Assembly: GCF_015291725.1 (NCBI RefSeq)
Contig: NZ_CP030038.1
Span: forward strand, 496,001-560,000
Direction: 5' to 3'
Origin: Bradyrhizobium sp. CCBAU 51765
Lineage (GTDB): Bacteria; Pseudomonadota; Alphaproteobacteria; Rhizobiales; Xanthobacteraceae
DNA: 64,000 bases
This document shows, in pieces, positions 26,722 through 40,556 of the stretch (within the stretch, counting starts at the first letter, position 1; every line of letters begins with the position of its first letter). A model generated the notes under the pieces. The model made no database searches and was not told the DNA's origin. It saw nothing but the letters and a program-made list of their open reading frames with translations. The position numbers were made by a program, and so were the translations under genes.

Positions 26722-27678
26722 ATGGCGAAGAACTTCGCATCCACTGGCGATCTCTCTGAGAAGAAGATCACCTTCTCCGAGATTGGTACGGACCTCTATG
26801 CCTTCACCGCCGAGGGCGATCCCAACACCGCCGTCATCGTTGGCGACGACGGCTGCCTCGTATTCGACGCGCAGGCGACGCCCGCGATGGCGAACAAGGT
26901 GATCGAGCGCGTGCGTGCTGTCACCGACAAGCCGATCAAATATGTCGTGCTGTCGCACTATCACGCCGTGCGCGTGCTTGGCGCCTCCGCCTACAAGGCG
27001 CAGGGCATCGTCGCCTCGCAGGAGACCTATCGGCTGATCGCGGAGCGTGGCAGGCAGGATTGGGATTCCGAATACGGCCGCTTCCCGCGGCTGTTCCAGG
27101 ATGCGCAGAGCATTCCCGGCCTGACCTGGCCGACGCTGACCTTCGAAGGCGAGATGACGATCTACCTCGGCAAGCGCGAGGTTCGCCTGATGCAGCTGGG
27201 CGCCGGCCACACCTCCGGCGACATCGTCGCCTGGGTGCCGGACGCGGAGGTGATGTTCTCCGGCGACCTGATCGAATATCACTCGGCCTGCTATTGCGGC
27301 GATGCGCATTTGCGCGAATGGCCGATGACGTTGAACGAGATCCGCAACTTCAATCCCAAGGCGATCGCGCCGGGCCGCGGCGATGCGCTGAAGGGCACAG
27401 CCACGGTGCGCGAGGCCATCGCGATGACGCGCGACTTCGTCACCTCGCTCTATGGCGCGGCCGAAATCTCCGTTGCTCGTGGCCGCACGCTGAAGGAATC
27501 GATGGCGGCGACCCGCGAGGTGATGGATCCGAAATTCCACAGCTTCGCCATCTACGAGCACTGCCTGCCGTTCAACGTCTCGCGCGCCTACGACGAGGCG
27601 TCGGGGATCGACGACCCCGTGATCTGGACCGACAAGCGCGACCAGGAAATGTGGGCTGCCTTGCAAGGAGGAGGATAG
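26722..27678 (+). CDS. Metallo-beta-lactamase-fold protein with degenerate metal motif
   Basis: A 318-residue MBL-fold protein; ATG 26722 has AAGGACG upstream. The usual HxHxDH motif is HYHAVR: His79 and His81 remain but the Asp-His pair is Val83-Arg84. Later positions such as GAGHTSGD and [10 protein letters not shown] remain, so one metal site may still form. It is embedded between the hydroxylase pair and hmgA with 18- and 2-base gaps, so it must belong to the pathway. It may be a hydrolase for an intermediate or fill a missing step. Confidence 0.82.
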   Translation: MAKNFASTGDLSEKKITFSEIGTDLYAFTAEGDPNTAVIVGDDGCLVFDAQATPAMANKVIERVRAVTDKPIKYVVLSHYHAVRVLGASAYKAQGIVASQETYRLIAERGRQDWDSEYGRFPRLFQDAQSIPGLTWPTLTFEGEMTIYLGKREVRLMQLGAGHTSGDIVAWVPDAEVMFSGDLIEYHSACYCGDAHLREWPMTLNEIRNFNPKAIAPGRGDALKGTATVREAIAMTRDFVTSLYGAAEISVARGRTLKESMAATREVMDPKFHSFAIYEHCLPFNVSRAYDEASGIDDPVIWTDKRDQEMWAALQGGG

Positions 27679-27680
27679 TC

Positions 27681-29027
27681 ATGAACATCAACACCTCGCC
27701 TGACCAGATCATCCGCAGCTCGGCCCAGGTGACGCCGGGCTACATGTCCGGCTTCGGCAACAGCTTCGAGACCGAGGCACTGCCGGGCGCGCTTCCGATC
27801 GGCCGCAACTCGCCACAGCGCTGCGCCTACGGGCTCTATGCCGAGCAGCTCTCCGGCTCGCCTTTCACCGCGCCGCGCGGCGCCAATGAACGCTCCTGGC
27901 TCTATCGCATCCGCCCGTCGGTGAAGCATTCCGGCCGGTTCGAGAAGGTCGACGCCGGCCTGTGGCGCTCGGCGCCGTGCCATGAATACGATCTGCCGAT
28001 CGCGCAGCTGCGCTGGGACCCGACGCCGCTTCCGAAGGACGAGGTCACCTTCGTTCAGGGTGTGCAGACCATGACGACGGCCGGTGACGTGAACACCCAG
28101 GCCGGCATGGCCGCGCATGTCTACCTCATCACCAAATCGATGGTCGACCAGCATTTCTACAATGCCGACGGCGAGCTGATGTTCGTGCTTCAGCAGGGTA
28201 ATCTTCGCCTCGTCACCGAGTTCGGCCGCATCGATGCCGAGCCCGGCGAGATCGTGGTGATCCCGCGCGGCGTCAAGTTCCGCGTCGAGATTCCGAATGG
28301 CCCGGCGCGCGGCTATCTCTGCGAGAATTACGGCGGTGCCTTCACCCTGCCGGAGCGCGGCCCGATCGGTGCCAACTGTCTCGCCAACGCCCGCGACTTC
28401 CTGACGCCGGTCGCAAGCTACGAGGACAAGGACACGCCGACCGAGCTCTACGTGAAATGGGGCGGCTCGCTGTTCAAGACGACCTTGCCGCATTCGCCGA
28501 TCGATGTCGTCGCCTGGCACGGCAATTACGCGCCCTACAAGTATGATCTGCGCACCTTCTCGCCTGTCGGCGCGATCGGCTTCGATCATCCCGATCCATC
28601 GATCTTCACGGTGCTGACCTCTCCGTCTGAGACTGCGGGCACCGCGAATATCGACTTCGTGATCTTCCCCGAGCGCTGGATGGTCGCGGACAACACCTTC
28701 CGTCCGCCCTGGTACCACATGAACATCATGAGCGAGTTCATGGGCCTGATCTACGGCGTCTATGATGCCAAGCCGCAGGGCTTCGTCCCCGGCGGCATGA
28801 GCCTGCACAATTGCATGCTGCCGCACGGCCCCGACCGCGACGCCTTCGAGCACGCCAGCAACGGCGAGCTGAAGCCGGTGAAGCTGACCGGCACCATGGC
28901 CTTCATGTTCGAGACCCGCTACCCGCAGCGCGTCACCGCACATGCGGCGAAGGCTTCGACGCTGCAGGACGATTACGCCGATTGCTGGAAAGGCCTGGAG
29001 AAGAAGTTCGATCCGAGCAGGCCGTGA
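27681..29027 (+). CDS. hmgA: Homogentisate 1,2-dioxygenase
   Basis: A 448-residue enzyme that opens the homogentisate ring to maleylacetoacetate using Fe(II). The metal ligands are visible as the His and Glu of [14 protein letters not shown] and the His of [18 protein letters not shown] 27681 follows GGAGGAGG and lies 2 bases after the MBL stop. Length and motifs match the family end to end. Confidence 0.97.
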   Translation: MNINTSPDQIIRSSAQVTPGYMSGFGNSFETEALPGALPIGRNSPQRCAYGLYAEQLSGSPFTAPRGANERSWLYRIRPSVKHSGRFEKVDAGLWRSAPCHEYDLPIAQLRWDPTPLPKDEVTFVQGVQTMTTAGDVNTQAGMAAHVYLITKSMVDQHFYNADGELMFVLQQGNLRLVTEFGRIDAEPGEIVVIPRGVKFRVEIPNGPARGYLCENYGGAFTLPERGPIGANCLANARDFLTPVASYEDKDTPTELYVKWGGSLFKTTLPHSPIDVVAWHGNYAPYKYDLRTFSPVGAIGFDHPDPSIFTVLTSPSETAGTANIDFVIFPERWMVADNTFRPPWYHMNIMSEFMGLIYGVYDAKPQGFVPGGMSLHNCMLPHGPDRDAFEHASNGELKPVKLTGTMAFMFETRYPQRVTAHAAKASTLQDDYADCWKGLEKKFDPSRP

Positions 29028-29034
29028 TGTCTCT

Positions 29035-29208
29035 TACCCTCCCCTGGAGGGGGAGGGTCGCTACGCATGCAGCGAAGCGGAACGCGTAGCGGGGTGGGGT
29101 GACGGTCTCTCCGCAAGGAGCGCTGCCTGTGTTGAGAGATCACCCCACCCCGTCTCATATTTCGCTGCGCTCAATATGAGCCGACCCTCCCCCTCCAGGG
29201 GAGGGTGA
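29035..29208. repeat. Large nested palindromic repeat between hmgA and fahA
   Basis: Outer arms of about 26 bases (ACCCTCCCCTGGAGG type) and inner arms GCGGGGTGGGGTGA / TCACCCCACCCCG make a 174-base cruciform-capable element. It is inside the operon, so it could trim or stabilise the mRNA and lower fahA expression relative to hmgA. Confidence 0.8.
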
Positions 29209-29236
29209 CACCACCACCGCTGCGCACGGGAAACCA

Positions 29237-30505
29237 ATGCCCCACCCCAACGATCCCAGCCTCCGCTCCTTCATCGACGTCGATCCTTCTTCCGACTTCC
29301 CGATTCAGAACCTGCCCTATGGCGTGTTCTCGACAAACGACGAGCGCGCACCGCGTCTCGGAGTGGCGATTGGCGACTACGTGCTCGATCTCTGGGAGCT
29401 TGAGCAAGATGGCCTGATCAGTGCGGGCGATCCCGGCACATTTGCTGCAGGACTAAACGCCCTGATGCATCTGGGTCCAAAGGTTTGGTCTAAAACCCGC
29501 GCGCGCATCAGCGAGCTCTTGCGGCACGACAATCCGGAGCTTCGCGATAACGAGCAGTTGCGCTCGCGCGCTTTCGTTTCCATGCGCGATGCCAAACTGC
29601 ACATGCCCTTCGCGGTCTCCGGCTACACCGACTTCTATTCCTCGAAAGAGCACGCCACCAATGTCGGCGTGATGTTCCGCGGCAAGGACAATGCCCTGCA
29701 GCCGAACTGGCTGCATATGCCCATCGCCTATAACGGCCGCGCATCGACCGTCGTGGTCTCCGGCACGAAGGTGAAGCGGCCTCGCGGGCAGCTGAAGCCA
29801 CCGAATGTGGATGTGCCGAGCTTCGGGCCGTGCAAGCGACTCGATTTCGAGCTGGAGATGGGCGTCGTCATCGGCCAGCCCTCTCCGATGGGCGGCATGC
29901 TCACGGAGCAACAGGCCGAGGAGATGATCTTCGGCTTCGTGCTGCTCAACGACTGGAGCGCGCGCGACATCCAGCAATGGGAATATGTGCCGCTCGGGCC
30001 GTTTCTCGCCAAGGCGTTTGCGACCTCGATCAGCCCCTGGGTGGTGACGCGCGAGGCGCTGGAGCCGTTCCGGCTGAAGGGGCCGGAGCAGGAGCCGGTG
30101 CCGCTCGACTATCTCAAGCAGACGAAGCCGCAGAACTACGACATCGCGCTCGACGTGTCCCTGCGCGCCGCCGGCGCCAATGCACCCGCCGGCATCAGCC
30201 GCACCAATTTCAAGTACATGTACTGGTCCTCGGTGCAGCAGCTCATGCACCACGCTTCCAGCGGCTGCGCCATGAATGTCGGCGATCTCTTAGGGTCCGG
30301 CACCATCTCCGGCCCGGAGAAGAACCAGCGCGGCAGCCTACTCGAGATTTCGTGGAATGGTACTGAGCCCGTGGAATTGCCCGGCGGCGCCAGACGCTCA
30401 TTCCTGGAAGACGGCGACAGCCTCGTGATGCGCGGCTGGTGCCAGGGCAATGGTTATCGTGTCGGCTTCGGCGAGGTCGAGGGGACGATTCTGCCGGCGG
30501 AGTAG
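29237..30505 (+). CDS. fahA: Fumarylacetoacetase
   Basis: A 422-residue full-length fumarylacetoacetase. The N-terminal SH3-like domain precedes the FAH core with GYTDFYSSKEHATNVG (metal Asp and catalytic His) and the NWLHMPIAYNGRASTVVVSGT segment. It cleaves fumarylacetoacetate to fumarate and acetoacetate, the last step of tyrosine and homogentisate breakdown. It is 209 bases from hmgA, the gap being filled by a palindromic repeat. Confidence 0.96.
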   Translation: MPHPNDPSLRSFIDVDPSSDFPIQNLPYGVFSTNDERAPRLGVAIGDYVLDLWELEQDGLISAGDPGTFAAGLNALMHLGPKVWSKTRARISELLRHDNPELRDNEQLRSRAFVSMRDAKLHMPFAVSGYTDFYSSKEHATNVGVMFRGKDNALQPNWLHMPIAYNGRASTVVVSGTKVKRPRGQLKPPNVDVPSFGPCKRLDFELEMGVVIGQPSPMGGMLTEQQAEEMIFGFVLLNDWSARDIQQWEYVPLGPFLAKAFATSISPWVVTREALEPFRLKGPEQEPVPLDYLKQTKPQNYDIALDVSLRAAGANAPAGISRTNFKYMYWSSVQQLMHHASSGCAMNVGDLLGSGTISGPEKNQRGSLLEISWNGTEPVELPGGARRSFLEDGDSLVMRGWCQGNGYRVGFGEVEGTILPAE

Positions 30506-30530
30506 GAGCGTCGCATCCTCGATCTATGTT

Positions 30531-30614
30531 GGGTGGGCAAAGGCGCAAAGCGCCGTGCCCACCACTCTTTCCGGCGGCTCGAAAGTTGGTGGGCACGCTT
30601 CGCTTTGCCCACCC
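30531..30614. repeat. Palindromic repeat, GGGTGGGCAAA family, copy 1
   Basis: Outer arms GGGTGGGCAAA / TTTGCCCACCC and inner arms GTGCCCACCA / TGGTGGGCAC. The same outer arms recur at 32764-32851. It lies between the convergent fahA and DUF1272 genes. Confidence 0.8.
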
Positions 30615-30635
30615 CGCAGCTTCAGTGGAGAGCGC

Positions 30636-30947
30636 CTACCGCATCTCCGGCGGCACATCCTTGATCCGGGCGCAATGCGCCGCGACATCCTCCGCGCTGT
30701 ACTTCAGATGCACCCGCTTGTCGGACGGCGCCTGCTTGCTCGTGCACACGCCGGGGCGCCATTCCTGCGCCGGCCTGATCGGGCGCGGGGCAAAGCCGCC
30801 GCCGCAATTCGGGCAGACGTTGAACAGCTTGGTCTCGACGCAATCCGCGCAGAACGTGCATTCATAGGAGCAGATCCGCGCGTCCGTTGCGCTCGGCGGC
30901 AGGTCGCGGTCGCAAAATTCGCAGTTCGGCCGAAGCTGGAGGGCCAT
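30636..30947 (-). CDS. DUF1272 zinc-ribbon protein
   Basis: A 103-residue protein with eight cysteines in paired CxxC-type arrangement (CEFC, CSYEC, CADC, CPNCGG), expected to bind two zinc ions. ATG 30947 starts the conserved MALQLRPNCEFC. The DUF1272 family has no assigned function that I know of. It follows the Lrp gene on the same strand, 73 bases away. Confidence 0.85.
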   Translation of the reverse strand: MALQLRPNCEFCDRDLPPSATDARICSYECTFCADCVETKLFNVCPNCGGGFAPRPIRPAQEWRPGVCTSKQAPSDKRVHLKYSAEDVAAHCARIKDVPPEMR

Positions 30948-31020
30948 GTCGAATCTCCGCACGTGGAGCCGAATCATCGCAGATCGCGCGCGCCGCGCGA
31001 ATGCCGTAGTTCCCTCGATT

Positions 31021-31500
31021 TCAGCCGGCCCTGATCTCCTTGAGCGGCAGCCGTGAGCTTTCCTTGAGCCTGTCGAGCACGATCGAGGAGCGCACATGCG
31101 CCACGCTCTGGTGCGGCATCAAGACGTCGTTGACGAGGTTGGAGAGGCCCTTGAGGTCGCGCAGCACGGCTTTCAGCACATAGTCGGCATCGCCCGTGAG
31201 CGAATACGCCTCCTGGATCTCGTCGATCCGGTTCACCAGCGCGCGAAAACGCTTGGAATTGTCCGGGGAGTGGGTCGCGAGCCCCACCTGGATGAAGGCG
31301 ATCACGCCGAAGCCGAGCGCCTCGCTGGAGAGGTCGGCATGATAGCCCGCGATCACCTTCTCCTCCTCCAGCCGCATCCGCCGGCGTGAGCATTGCGAGG
31401 CGGAGAGGCCAGCGAGATCGGCGAGCTCCTGGTTGGTGAGGCGGCCGTCGTCCTGGAGTGCGCCCAGGATCTTGAGGTCAAAGGCGTCCACAGGAATCAT
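31021..31500 (-). CDS. Lrp/AsnC family transcriptional regulator
   Basis: A 159-residue protein with an N-terminal winged HTH (DFDLKILGALQDDGRLT-like opening, then SASQCSRRRMRLEEEKVI) and a C-terminal RAM effector domain (GDADYVLKAVLRD). Transcribed away from hppD with a 120-base shared promoter region, so it probably controls hppD in response to tyrosine, phenylalanine or a breakdown product. Confidence 0.9.
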   Translation of the reverse strand: MIPVDAFDLKILGALQDDGRLTNQELADLAGLSASQCSRRRMRLEEEKVIAGYHADLSSEALGFGVIAFIQVGLATHSPDNSKRFRALVNRIDEIQEAYSLTGDADYVLKAVLRDLKGLSNLVNDVLMPHQSVAHVRSSIVLDRLKESSRLPLKEIRAG

Positions 31501-31519
31501 GCGTCAATCGTCCGTTTCT

Positions 31520-31534
31520 TGCACAAAGCGTGCA
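31520..31534. promoter_or_regulatory. TGCAC-N5-GTGCA palindrome, candidate Lrp/AsnC operator
   Basis: A 15-base inverted repeat in the lrp-hppD promoter region, 19 bases from the lrp start. A further TTTGCAC half-site lies at 31558. The 15-base size is usual for Lrp/AsnC dimers. Confidence 0.4.
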
Positions 31535-31620
31535 TAGAGTAGCGAAATTGCGTCCCGTTTGCACGCCTCTTGCGCGCCCTATGAAGGATAGTTCCTCCCG
31601 GCAGCAAATTGGAGAACAGC

Positions 31621-32739
<1,119 letters not shown>

Positions 32740-32763
32740 GCTGCCGCCGTCACGCATCCTGCT

Positions 32764-32851
32764 GTAGGGTGGGCAAAGCGAAGCGTGCCCACGCGCTGCC
32801 TAATTGATGCGAAGACGTGGGCACGGCGCTTCGCGCCTTTGCCCACCCTAC
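32764..32851. repeat. Palindromic repeat, GGGTGGGCAAA family, copy 2
   Basis: Outer arms GTAGGGTGGGCAAA and TTTGCCCACCCTAC are exact inverted copies; inner arms CGTGCCCACG / CGTGGGCACG. It fills the gap between convergent hppD and the racemase gene. The outer arm matches copy 1 at 30531-30614. Confidence 0.85.
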
Positions 32852-32873
32852 GCGACCTTTGCCGACGCCAGAT

Positions 32874-33980
32874 CTATCGCTGCCACGCCTGCATCACCGC
32901 CCCAATCTCCGCCGGCTCCGGCTCGCGCACCGTCGAGGGCGTGCGCGAGAAGCGAGGTGCCGGCCCCGGCTGCTTGATGCCGTGACGCTCCACGAAGACC
33001 TTTCGCGCGACCATGTGCGGGTGCTGCGTGGCCTCCGACATGGTCAGCACCGGCGCAAAGCAGATGTCGGTGCCTTCCATGATCTTGCACCAGTCGTCAC
33101 GCGTCCTGCTCTTGAATACCGTCTTGAGCTTTTCCTTCAGCGCGGGCCAGGCCTTGGGATCCATCTGCGCGTCGAAATCGGCGTCGGTGAGGCCGGCGTG
33201 CTCGCGCAGCAGCGCGTAGAATTGCGGCTCGATCGAGCCGATCGAGACGAAATGGCCACAGGCGCATTCATAGACGCCGTAGAAATGCGCGCCGCCATCG
33301 AGGAAGTTCTGGTTGCGCCCCTCGGTCCAACGTCCCATCGCGGTCATGTCGAAGAAGAACGACATCAGCGATGCCGCGCCGTCACACATGGCGGCATCGA
33401 CGACCTGACCCTTGCCGGACTTCTGCGCCTCCAGGAGCGCTGCGAGCACGCCGACGACGAGATAAAGTGCGCCGCCGCCGAAATCGCCGACCAGATTGAG
33501 CGGCGGCACCGGTGCTTCCTTCGGTCCGATCGCGGCGAGCGCGCCGGTGATGGAGATGTAGTTGATGTCGTGGCCGGCAGCATTGGCGAGCGGGCCTTCC
33601 TGGCCCCAGCCGGTCATGCGGCCATAGACCAGCTTTGGATTGCGCGCGAGCACCACGTCGGGCCCGAGCCCGAGCCGCTCCATCACGCCGGGACGGAAGC
33701 CCTCGACCAGGGCATCGGCGCTGGCAAGCAGGTCGAGCACCTGTGCAATCGCGGCCTTGTCCTTGAGGTCGAGCTCGATCACCTTGCGGCCGCGGCCCGC
33801 CACCGACTTCGTGCTCTTCTTTGCGCCGACGCGATCGAGCGTGACGACGTCGGCGCCCATGTCGGCCAGCATCATGCAGGCGAACGGACCAGGTCCGATG
33901 CCGGCGAATTCGACGATGCGAAAGCCCGAGAGCGGGCCGGAGGTGCGGACGGATGAGGTGGGGGCTGATTTGTCGAGCAC
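32874..33980 (-). CDS. Alpha-methylacyl-CoA racemase (CaiB/BaiF family)
   Basis: A 368-residue class III CoA-transferase-fold protein. The features of the racemase branch are present: [13 protein letters not shown] (catalytic His) and [12 protein letters not shown] (catalytic Asp). GTG 33980 is the likely start, with AGGAAA 8 bases upstream. It inverts the 2-methyl centre of acyl-CoAs. Its specific pathway is not indicated by the neighbours. Confidence 0.85.
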   Translation of the reverse strand: MLDKSAPTSSVRTSGPLSGFRIVEFAGIGPGPFACMMLADMGADVVTLDRVGAKKSTKSVAGRGRKVIELDLKDKAAIAQVLDLLASADALVEGFRPGVMERLGLGPDVVLARNPKLVYGRMTGWGQEGPLANAAGHDINYISITGALAAIGPKEAPVPPLNLVGDFGGGALYLVVGVLAALLEAQKSGKGQVVDAAMCDGAASLMSFFFDMTAMGRWTEGRNQNFLDGGAHFYGVYECACGHFVSIGSIEPQFYALLREHAGLTDADFDAQMDPKAWPALKEKLKTVFKSRTRDDWCKIMEGTDICFAPVLTMSEATQHPHMVARKVFVERHGIKQPGPAPRFSRTPSTVREPEPAEIGAVMQAWQR

Positions 33981-34128
33981 GTTGTTGTTTCCTCGGGTCG
34001 CGGGCAGGTGCCGGTGATCCGGCAAACGCCTCACGTTGCTCTTGGGGGCGAGTTAATCGGCTGATTAACTTTTCTCGCCTTCCCGCCAGCGAGGCAAGCG
34101 GTTTTCATGCCGCATGGTCAAAATAAAA

Positions 34129-34152
34129 CGGCGCGCACCGAAGTGCGCGCCG
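34129..34152 (-). terminator. Intrinsic terminator of the CODH-like operon
   Basis: A 10-base-pair GC-rich stem with a 4-base loop, followed on the minus strand by TTTTATTTT. It starts 25 bases past the stop of the last operon gene. This is the clearest rho-independent terminator in the window. Confidence 0.85.
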
Positions 34153-34176
34153 CGGAAAATTTGCGTGGAGGCGCTA

Positions 34177-34977
34177 TCAGCGCGCAGCGGCGACCGCGCG
34201 CTGGGCCATCACCTTGACGAGATTGGCGCGGTACTCCGCCGTGCCGTGAATATCGGCCAGCAATCCGCTCGCCGAAATCGTCACGTTGTCGATCGCCGAT
34301 GGTGACCAGTTCGCCTTCAGCGCGGCCTCGATCGCAGGCACCCGCATCACGCCGCTCTGTGAGGCGCCGGTCGCGGCAACCCGAACCTCACCCGACTTGG
34401 TCTGCGCCACGAACACGCCGGTCAGCGCAAAGCGCGAGGCCGGGTGCCGCATCTTTTCGTAGCCTGCCTTCGCCGGCACCGGGAATGACACGGCGGTGAT
34501 GATCTCGCCGTCCTCGAGCGCCGTGGTGAACAGGCCCTTGAAGAAGTCATCCGCCGAGATCGACCGCTTGTTGGTCTTCACGGTGGCGCCGAGCGCGAGC
34601 AGCGCGGCCGGGAAATCCGCGGCAGGATCGTTGTTCGCGATCGAGCCGCCGATCGTGCCGCGGTAGCGCACGGCGGGGTCGCCCAGCACCGAGGTGAGAT
34701 AGGCGATCGCGGGAATCGCCTTCTTCACGTCGGCATTCGTCATGATGTCGTAATAGGTCGTGGCGGCCTTGATGGTCAGCACGTCGCCCGACAGTTCGAC
34801 GCCCTGCAATTCCTTGATCTTGCCGAGGTCGATGACGTCCGACGGTGCGGCGAGCCGCTGCTTCATGACCGGCAGCAACGTCTGGCCGCCGGCAAGGAAC
34901 TTCGCCTCGCTGCTCTTGCCGAACAGGCTGACGGCTTCGTCGACCGAGGAGGCGCGATGATAGGTGGTCTGGTACAT
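34177..34977 (-). CDS. CO/xanthine dehydrogenase-family FAD-binding subunit (CoxM type)
   Basis: A 266-residue flavoprotein subunit with the two FAD-contact motifs AGGQTLLP and TIGGSIANNDPAAD. It passes electrons from the iron-sulfur subunit to the acceptor. Third and last gene of an S-L-M operon, 15 bases after the large-subunit gene. Confidence 0.9.
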   Translation of the reverse strand: MYQTTYHRASSVDEAVSLFGKSSEAKFLAGGQTLLPVMKQRLAAPSDVIDLGKIKELQGVELSGDVLTIKAATTYYDIMTNADVKKAIPAIAYLTSVLGDPAVRYRGTIGGSIANNDPAADFPAALLALGATVKTNKRSISADDFFKGLFTTALEDGEIITAVSFPVPAKAGYEKMRHPASRFALTGVFVAQTKSGEVRVAATGASQSGVMRVPAIEAALKANWSPSAIDNVTISASGLLADIHGTAEYRANLVKVMAQRAVAAAR

Positions 34978-34992
34978 CTTCGTTCCTCCCTC

Positions 34993-37335
<2,343 letters not shown>

Positions 37336-37421
37336 GTCTGGTCCTCCCGACCGGAATTTTTGTTGACCCGCGCTTTCCCTCGAAAGCGGGAGTGGTGATG
37401 TCCTGCTTCGCGACGGTCGCT

Positions 37422-37907
<486 letters not shown>

Positions 37908-38231
37908 GGTGTAGTCCTCCCGGGATTGATTTTGATTGCTTCTAATTAGAGACAGCGGCCCGGAACTTTGCAACTAGGATTTTGGTCGCCGGCGTCATTG
38001 AAAAGTCATTGATCCGGTTCGACGCGCGAGGATTTGGGCGGCGGAGCAGCCGGGCTGGGGCGTGGGATGCCAGCAATCATCTCGATCCAGATCGGCCTTT
38101 GGCCGATGCGGCGATTATCGTGCGGGCCTGCCAAATTTACCGCCCCTTATCGATTCTGCCTTAGTTTTGCGCATCCAGGTCGGGGGGCGGGGCGCCTCCG
38201 GATCGCGGCTGAATTACAAATGGGGGTGGGA

Positions 38232-40271
38232 ATGTCCGGGCGTATCGCGTCGCCGTCTAAGCGTGCACTGTTTCCGGCCCTCAGGTTCCGCGCAAAGATC
38301 ATTCTCGGCTTTGCCGCCGTGCTGGTCATTTCCGCCGGCAGCATGGCTTTCTCCTATTTCGGCTTCGAGCGGGTCGCCTCCGGGGTCGGGTCGTACCGCA
38401 GCAGCGTTTCCGAGGCCGATCTCGCCCGCAACATCGATCGCGAACTGCTCGCCTATCGTTCGGCCGCTCGTTATTTCGTGGTGACCGGCAAGGAAGACGA
38501 CGCCAAGGCGGCGCTGGATGCTGAAGGCAGTCTGAAGAACGCCATCGACCAGGCCGTGAAGGGCGCCAAGACGCCGGCGCGGCAGGAGAGCCTCGACAAG
38601 CTCGCCAAGGAGTTCTCCAACTTCTCCGCGACCTTCGCAAAGGTGCTCAAGGCCAAGCGCGACAGTGCGCTGCTGGTGCAGAACCAGCTCAGCCGCAACG
38701 CCAATCTCTTGAAATACAAGCTGGACGATATCGGCAACAACGCCTCCGATTCTGAAGCGCAGGCGATCGAGTTCGGCACGAAGCAGGTCAACGCCCAGTT
38801 CCAGACGGCGAGTGCGGCGGCGACCAATTTCGTTCTGACCTCCGACCAGTCGATCGCCACTAGCGCGCTGGCGCGGCTGAAATTCGTCGAGAATTCGCTC
38901 GGTGCGATCTATTCCATGGACGACAAGGTCGTCGCCGGCCTGAAGGATGCCAAGGCTCTGCTCGGCGCCTATCGCGAAGCGCTGGAGAAGCTGATCGCCA
39001 ATGCCAAGCTGGTCGATGATCTCGTCACCGAGATGAACGGCTCCGCCGGTGCGATCCTGCAAGGAGCGACCACCATGAAGGCCGACCTCCTCGCCGAGCA
39101 GCAGCGCCTGGATTCGGAGTCGGAGGCGACCATCGGGCGGACCGAGCAGCTGGTGCTGATGTTGGCCGTTGGCGGCACGCTGCTCGGCGCGGTCCTTGCT
39201 TTTCTGCTTGGCACCGGCATCTCGCGGCCGATGATCGCGATGTGCAAGGCGATGCGCGAGCTTGCCTCGGGCAATTTCGACGTGGTGCTGCCGGGTCTCG
39301 GCCGCAAGGACGAGATCGGCGAGATGGCCGGCGCGGTCGAGGAGTTCAAGGTTCAGGCGGTCGCCAAGGCCGAGCGCGACGCCGCCGCCAGCGAGGTCCA
39401 GAACCGGGAGCAGGCCGCAAGCCGCCGCGCCGAGCTGATCCGCTTTGCCGACGATTTCGAGAGCGCGGTCGGCGCCATCGTCTCCAACGTCTCGGCCTCG
39501 GCCGTGCAGCTGGAATCGGCGGCCTCGACGCTGACCCGCACCGCCGAGACCACGCAGAGCCTGTCGAGCCAGGTCGCCGGCGTCTCCGAGCAGGCCTCCT
39601 CCAACATGCAGTCGGTCGCGACCGCGACGGAAGAGCTCTCGGCCTCGGTCGAGGAGATCGGCCGCCAGGTCCGCGATTCCAGCCGCATCGCGGAGGCTGC
39701 CGTGGTGCAGGCCAAGGAGACCGACGGCCGCATCGGCAAGCTGTCGCATGCTGCCCAGCAGATCGGCGAGGTGGTCAAGCTGATCACGGCGATCGCCGAG
39801 CAGACCAACCTTCTCGCGCTCAACGCCACCATCGAGGCCGCGCGTGCCGGCGAGGCCGGCCGCGGCTTCGCGGTGGTTGCGAGCGAAGTGAAATCACTGG
39901 CGAGCCAGACCGCGAAGGCGACGGACGAGATCTCCTCGCACATCGCCGGCATGCAGGGGGCCACCGCCGAATCGGTTGCCGCGATCAAGGAGATCGGCGC
40001 GACCATCGGCCAGATCTCGTCGATCTCGACGTCGATCGCGAGCGCGGTCGAGCAGCAGGGCGCCGCCACCCAGGAGATCGCCCGCAGCGTCCAGACGGTC
40101 GCGCAGGGCACGCAGACGGCCGCCACCGACATCGGCGAGGTCAACCGCGGCGCCGCCGAGACCGGCTCGGCCTCGGAAGAGGTGCTGAATTCGGCCAAAA
40201 CGCTGTCGAGCGAGAGCACCCGCCTCCGCGCCGAGCTCGACCGCTTCATGGCGAACATCCGGGCGGCGTAG
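38232..40271 (+). CDS. Methyl-accepting chemotaxis protein, first of a tandem pair
   Basis: A 679-residue chemoreceptor. TM1 (about residues 24-44), periplasmic helical sensor (about 45-300), TM2, HAMP (about 330-383) and a long cytoplasmic signalling hairpin with the [19 protein letters not shown] tip. No CheR-binding pentapeptide at the C-terminus. ATG 38232 follows GGGGGTGGG. The output half is nearly identical to its neighbour's (see 39216-40333) while the sensor half differs, so the two receptors probably read different signals into one pathway. Confidence 0.93.
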   Translation: MSGRIASPSKRALFPALRFRAKIILGFAAVLVISAGSMAFSYFGFERVASGVGSYRSSVSEADLARNIDRELLAYRSAARYFVVTGKEDDAKAALDAEGSLKNAIDQAVKGAKTPARQESLDKLAKEFSNFSATFAKVLKAKRDSALLVQNQLSRNANLLKYKLDDIGNNASDSEAQAIEFGTKQVNAQFQTASAAATNFVLTSDQSIATSALARLKFVENSLGAIYSMDDKVVAGLKDAKALLGAYREALEKLIANAKLVDDLVTEMNGSAGAILQGATTMKADLLAEQQRLDSESEATIGRTEQLVLMLAVGGTLLGAVLAFLLGTGISRPMIAMCKAMRELASGNFDVVLPGLGRKDEIGEMAGAVEEFKVQAVAKAERDAAASEVQNREQAASRRAELIRFADDFESAVGAIVSNVSASAVQLESAASTLTRTAETTQSLSSQVAGVSEQASSNMQSVATATEELSASVEEIGRQVRDSSRIAEAAVVQAKETDGRIGKLSHAAQQIGEVVKLITAIAEQTNLLALNATIEAARAGEAGRGFAVVASEVKSLASQTAKATDEISSHIAGMQGATAESVAAIKEIGATIGQISSISTSIASAVEQQGAATQEIARSVQTVAQGTQTAATDIGEVNRGAAETGSASEEVLNSAKTLSSESTRLRAELDRFMANIRAA

Positions 40272-40333
40272 GTTCACGGCGCGTGAACCCGACCCTATTG
40301 CCTCACACTCGCTGTCGTCCCGGACAAGCGCGC
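39216..40333 (+). repeat. Near-identical duplicated block, copy 1
   Basis: 1118 bases matching 41535-42652 without any gap (constant offset 2319), from the HAMP region to 62 bases past the stop. About 20 base differences are visible, nearly all synonymous; only one residue differs (Val/Ile). Confidence 0.9.
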
Positions 40334-40358
40334 TTTGGGCGCGCTTGTCCGGGATGAC
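40314..40358. repeat. Palindromic hairpin, GTCCCGGACAAGCGC family, solo form
   Basis: Arms of 20 bases pair fully apart from one G-T, closing on a 5-base loop. It lies 42 bases past the first chemoreceptor stop and may terminate it. Related elements are at 42633-42794 and 63652-63787. Confidence 0.85.
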
Positions 40359-40556
40359 GGCGGAGATTGGCGCGGCAATCGATTTGTAACGGCGCCAGAA
40401 AGCGCGCCTTAACAATTCCTTGGGTCACCTAACCGCCAGTTGCGGCGCCACAAATTTACCACAGCTTATCCTTTGCCCCGTAACGTGCAGAAGAGCCGGG
40501 AAGCGGGCTGCTTCCGGGACGCGCCTGGTTTTCCGCGAATGGAATGGGGTGGGGGA

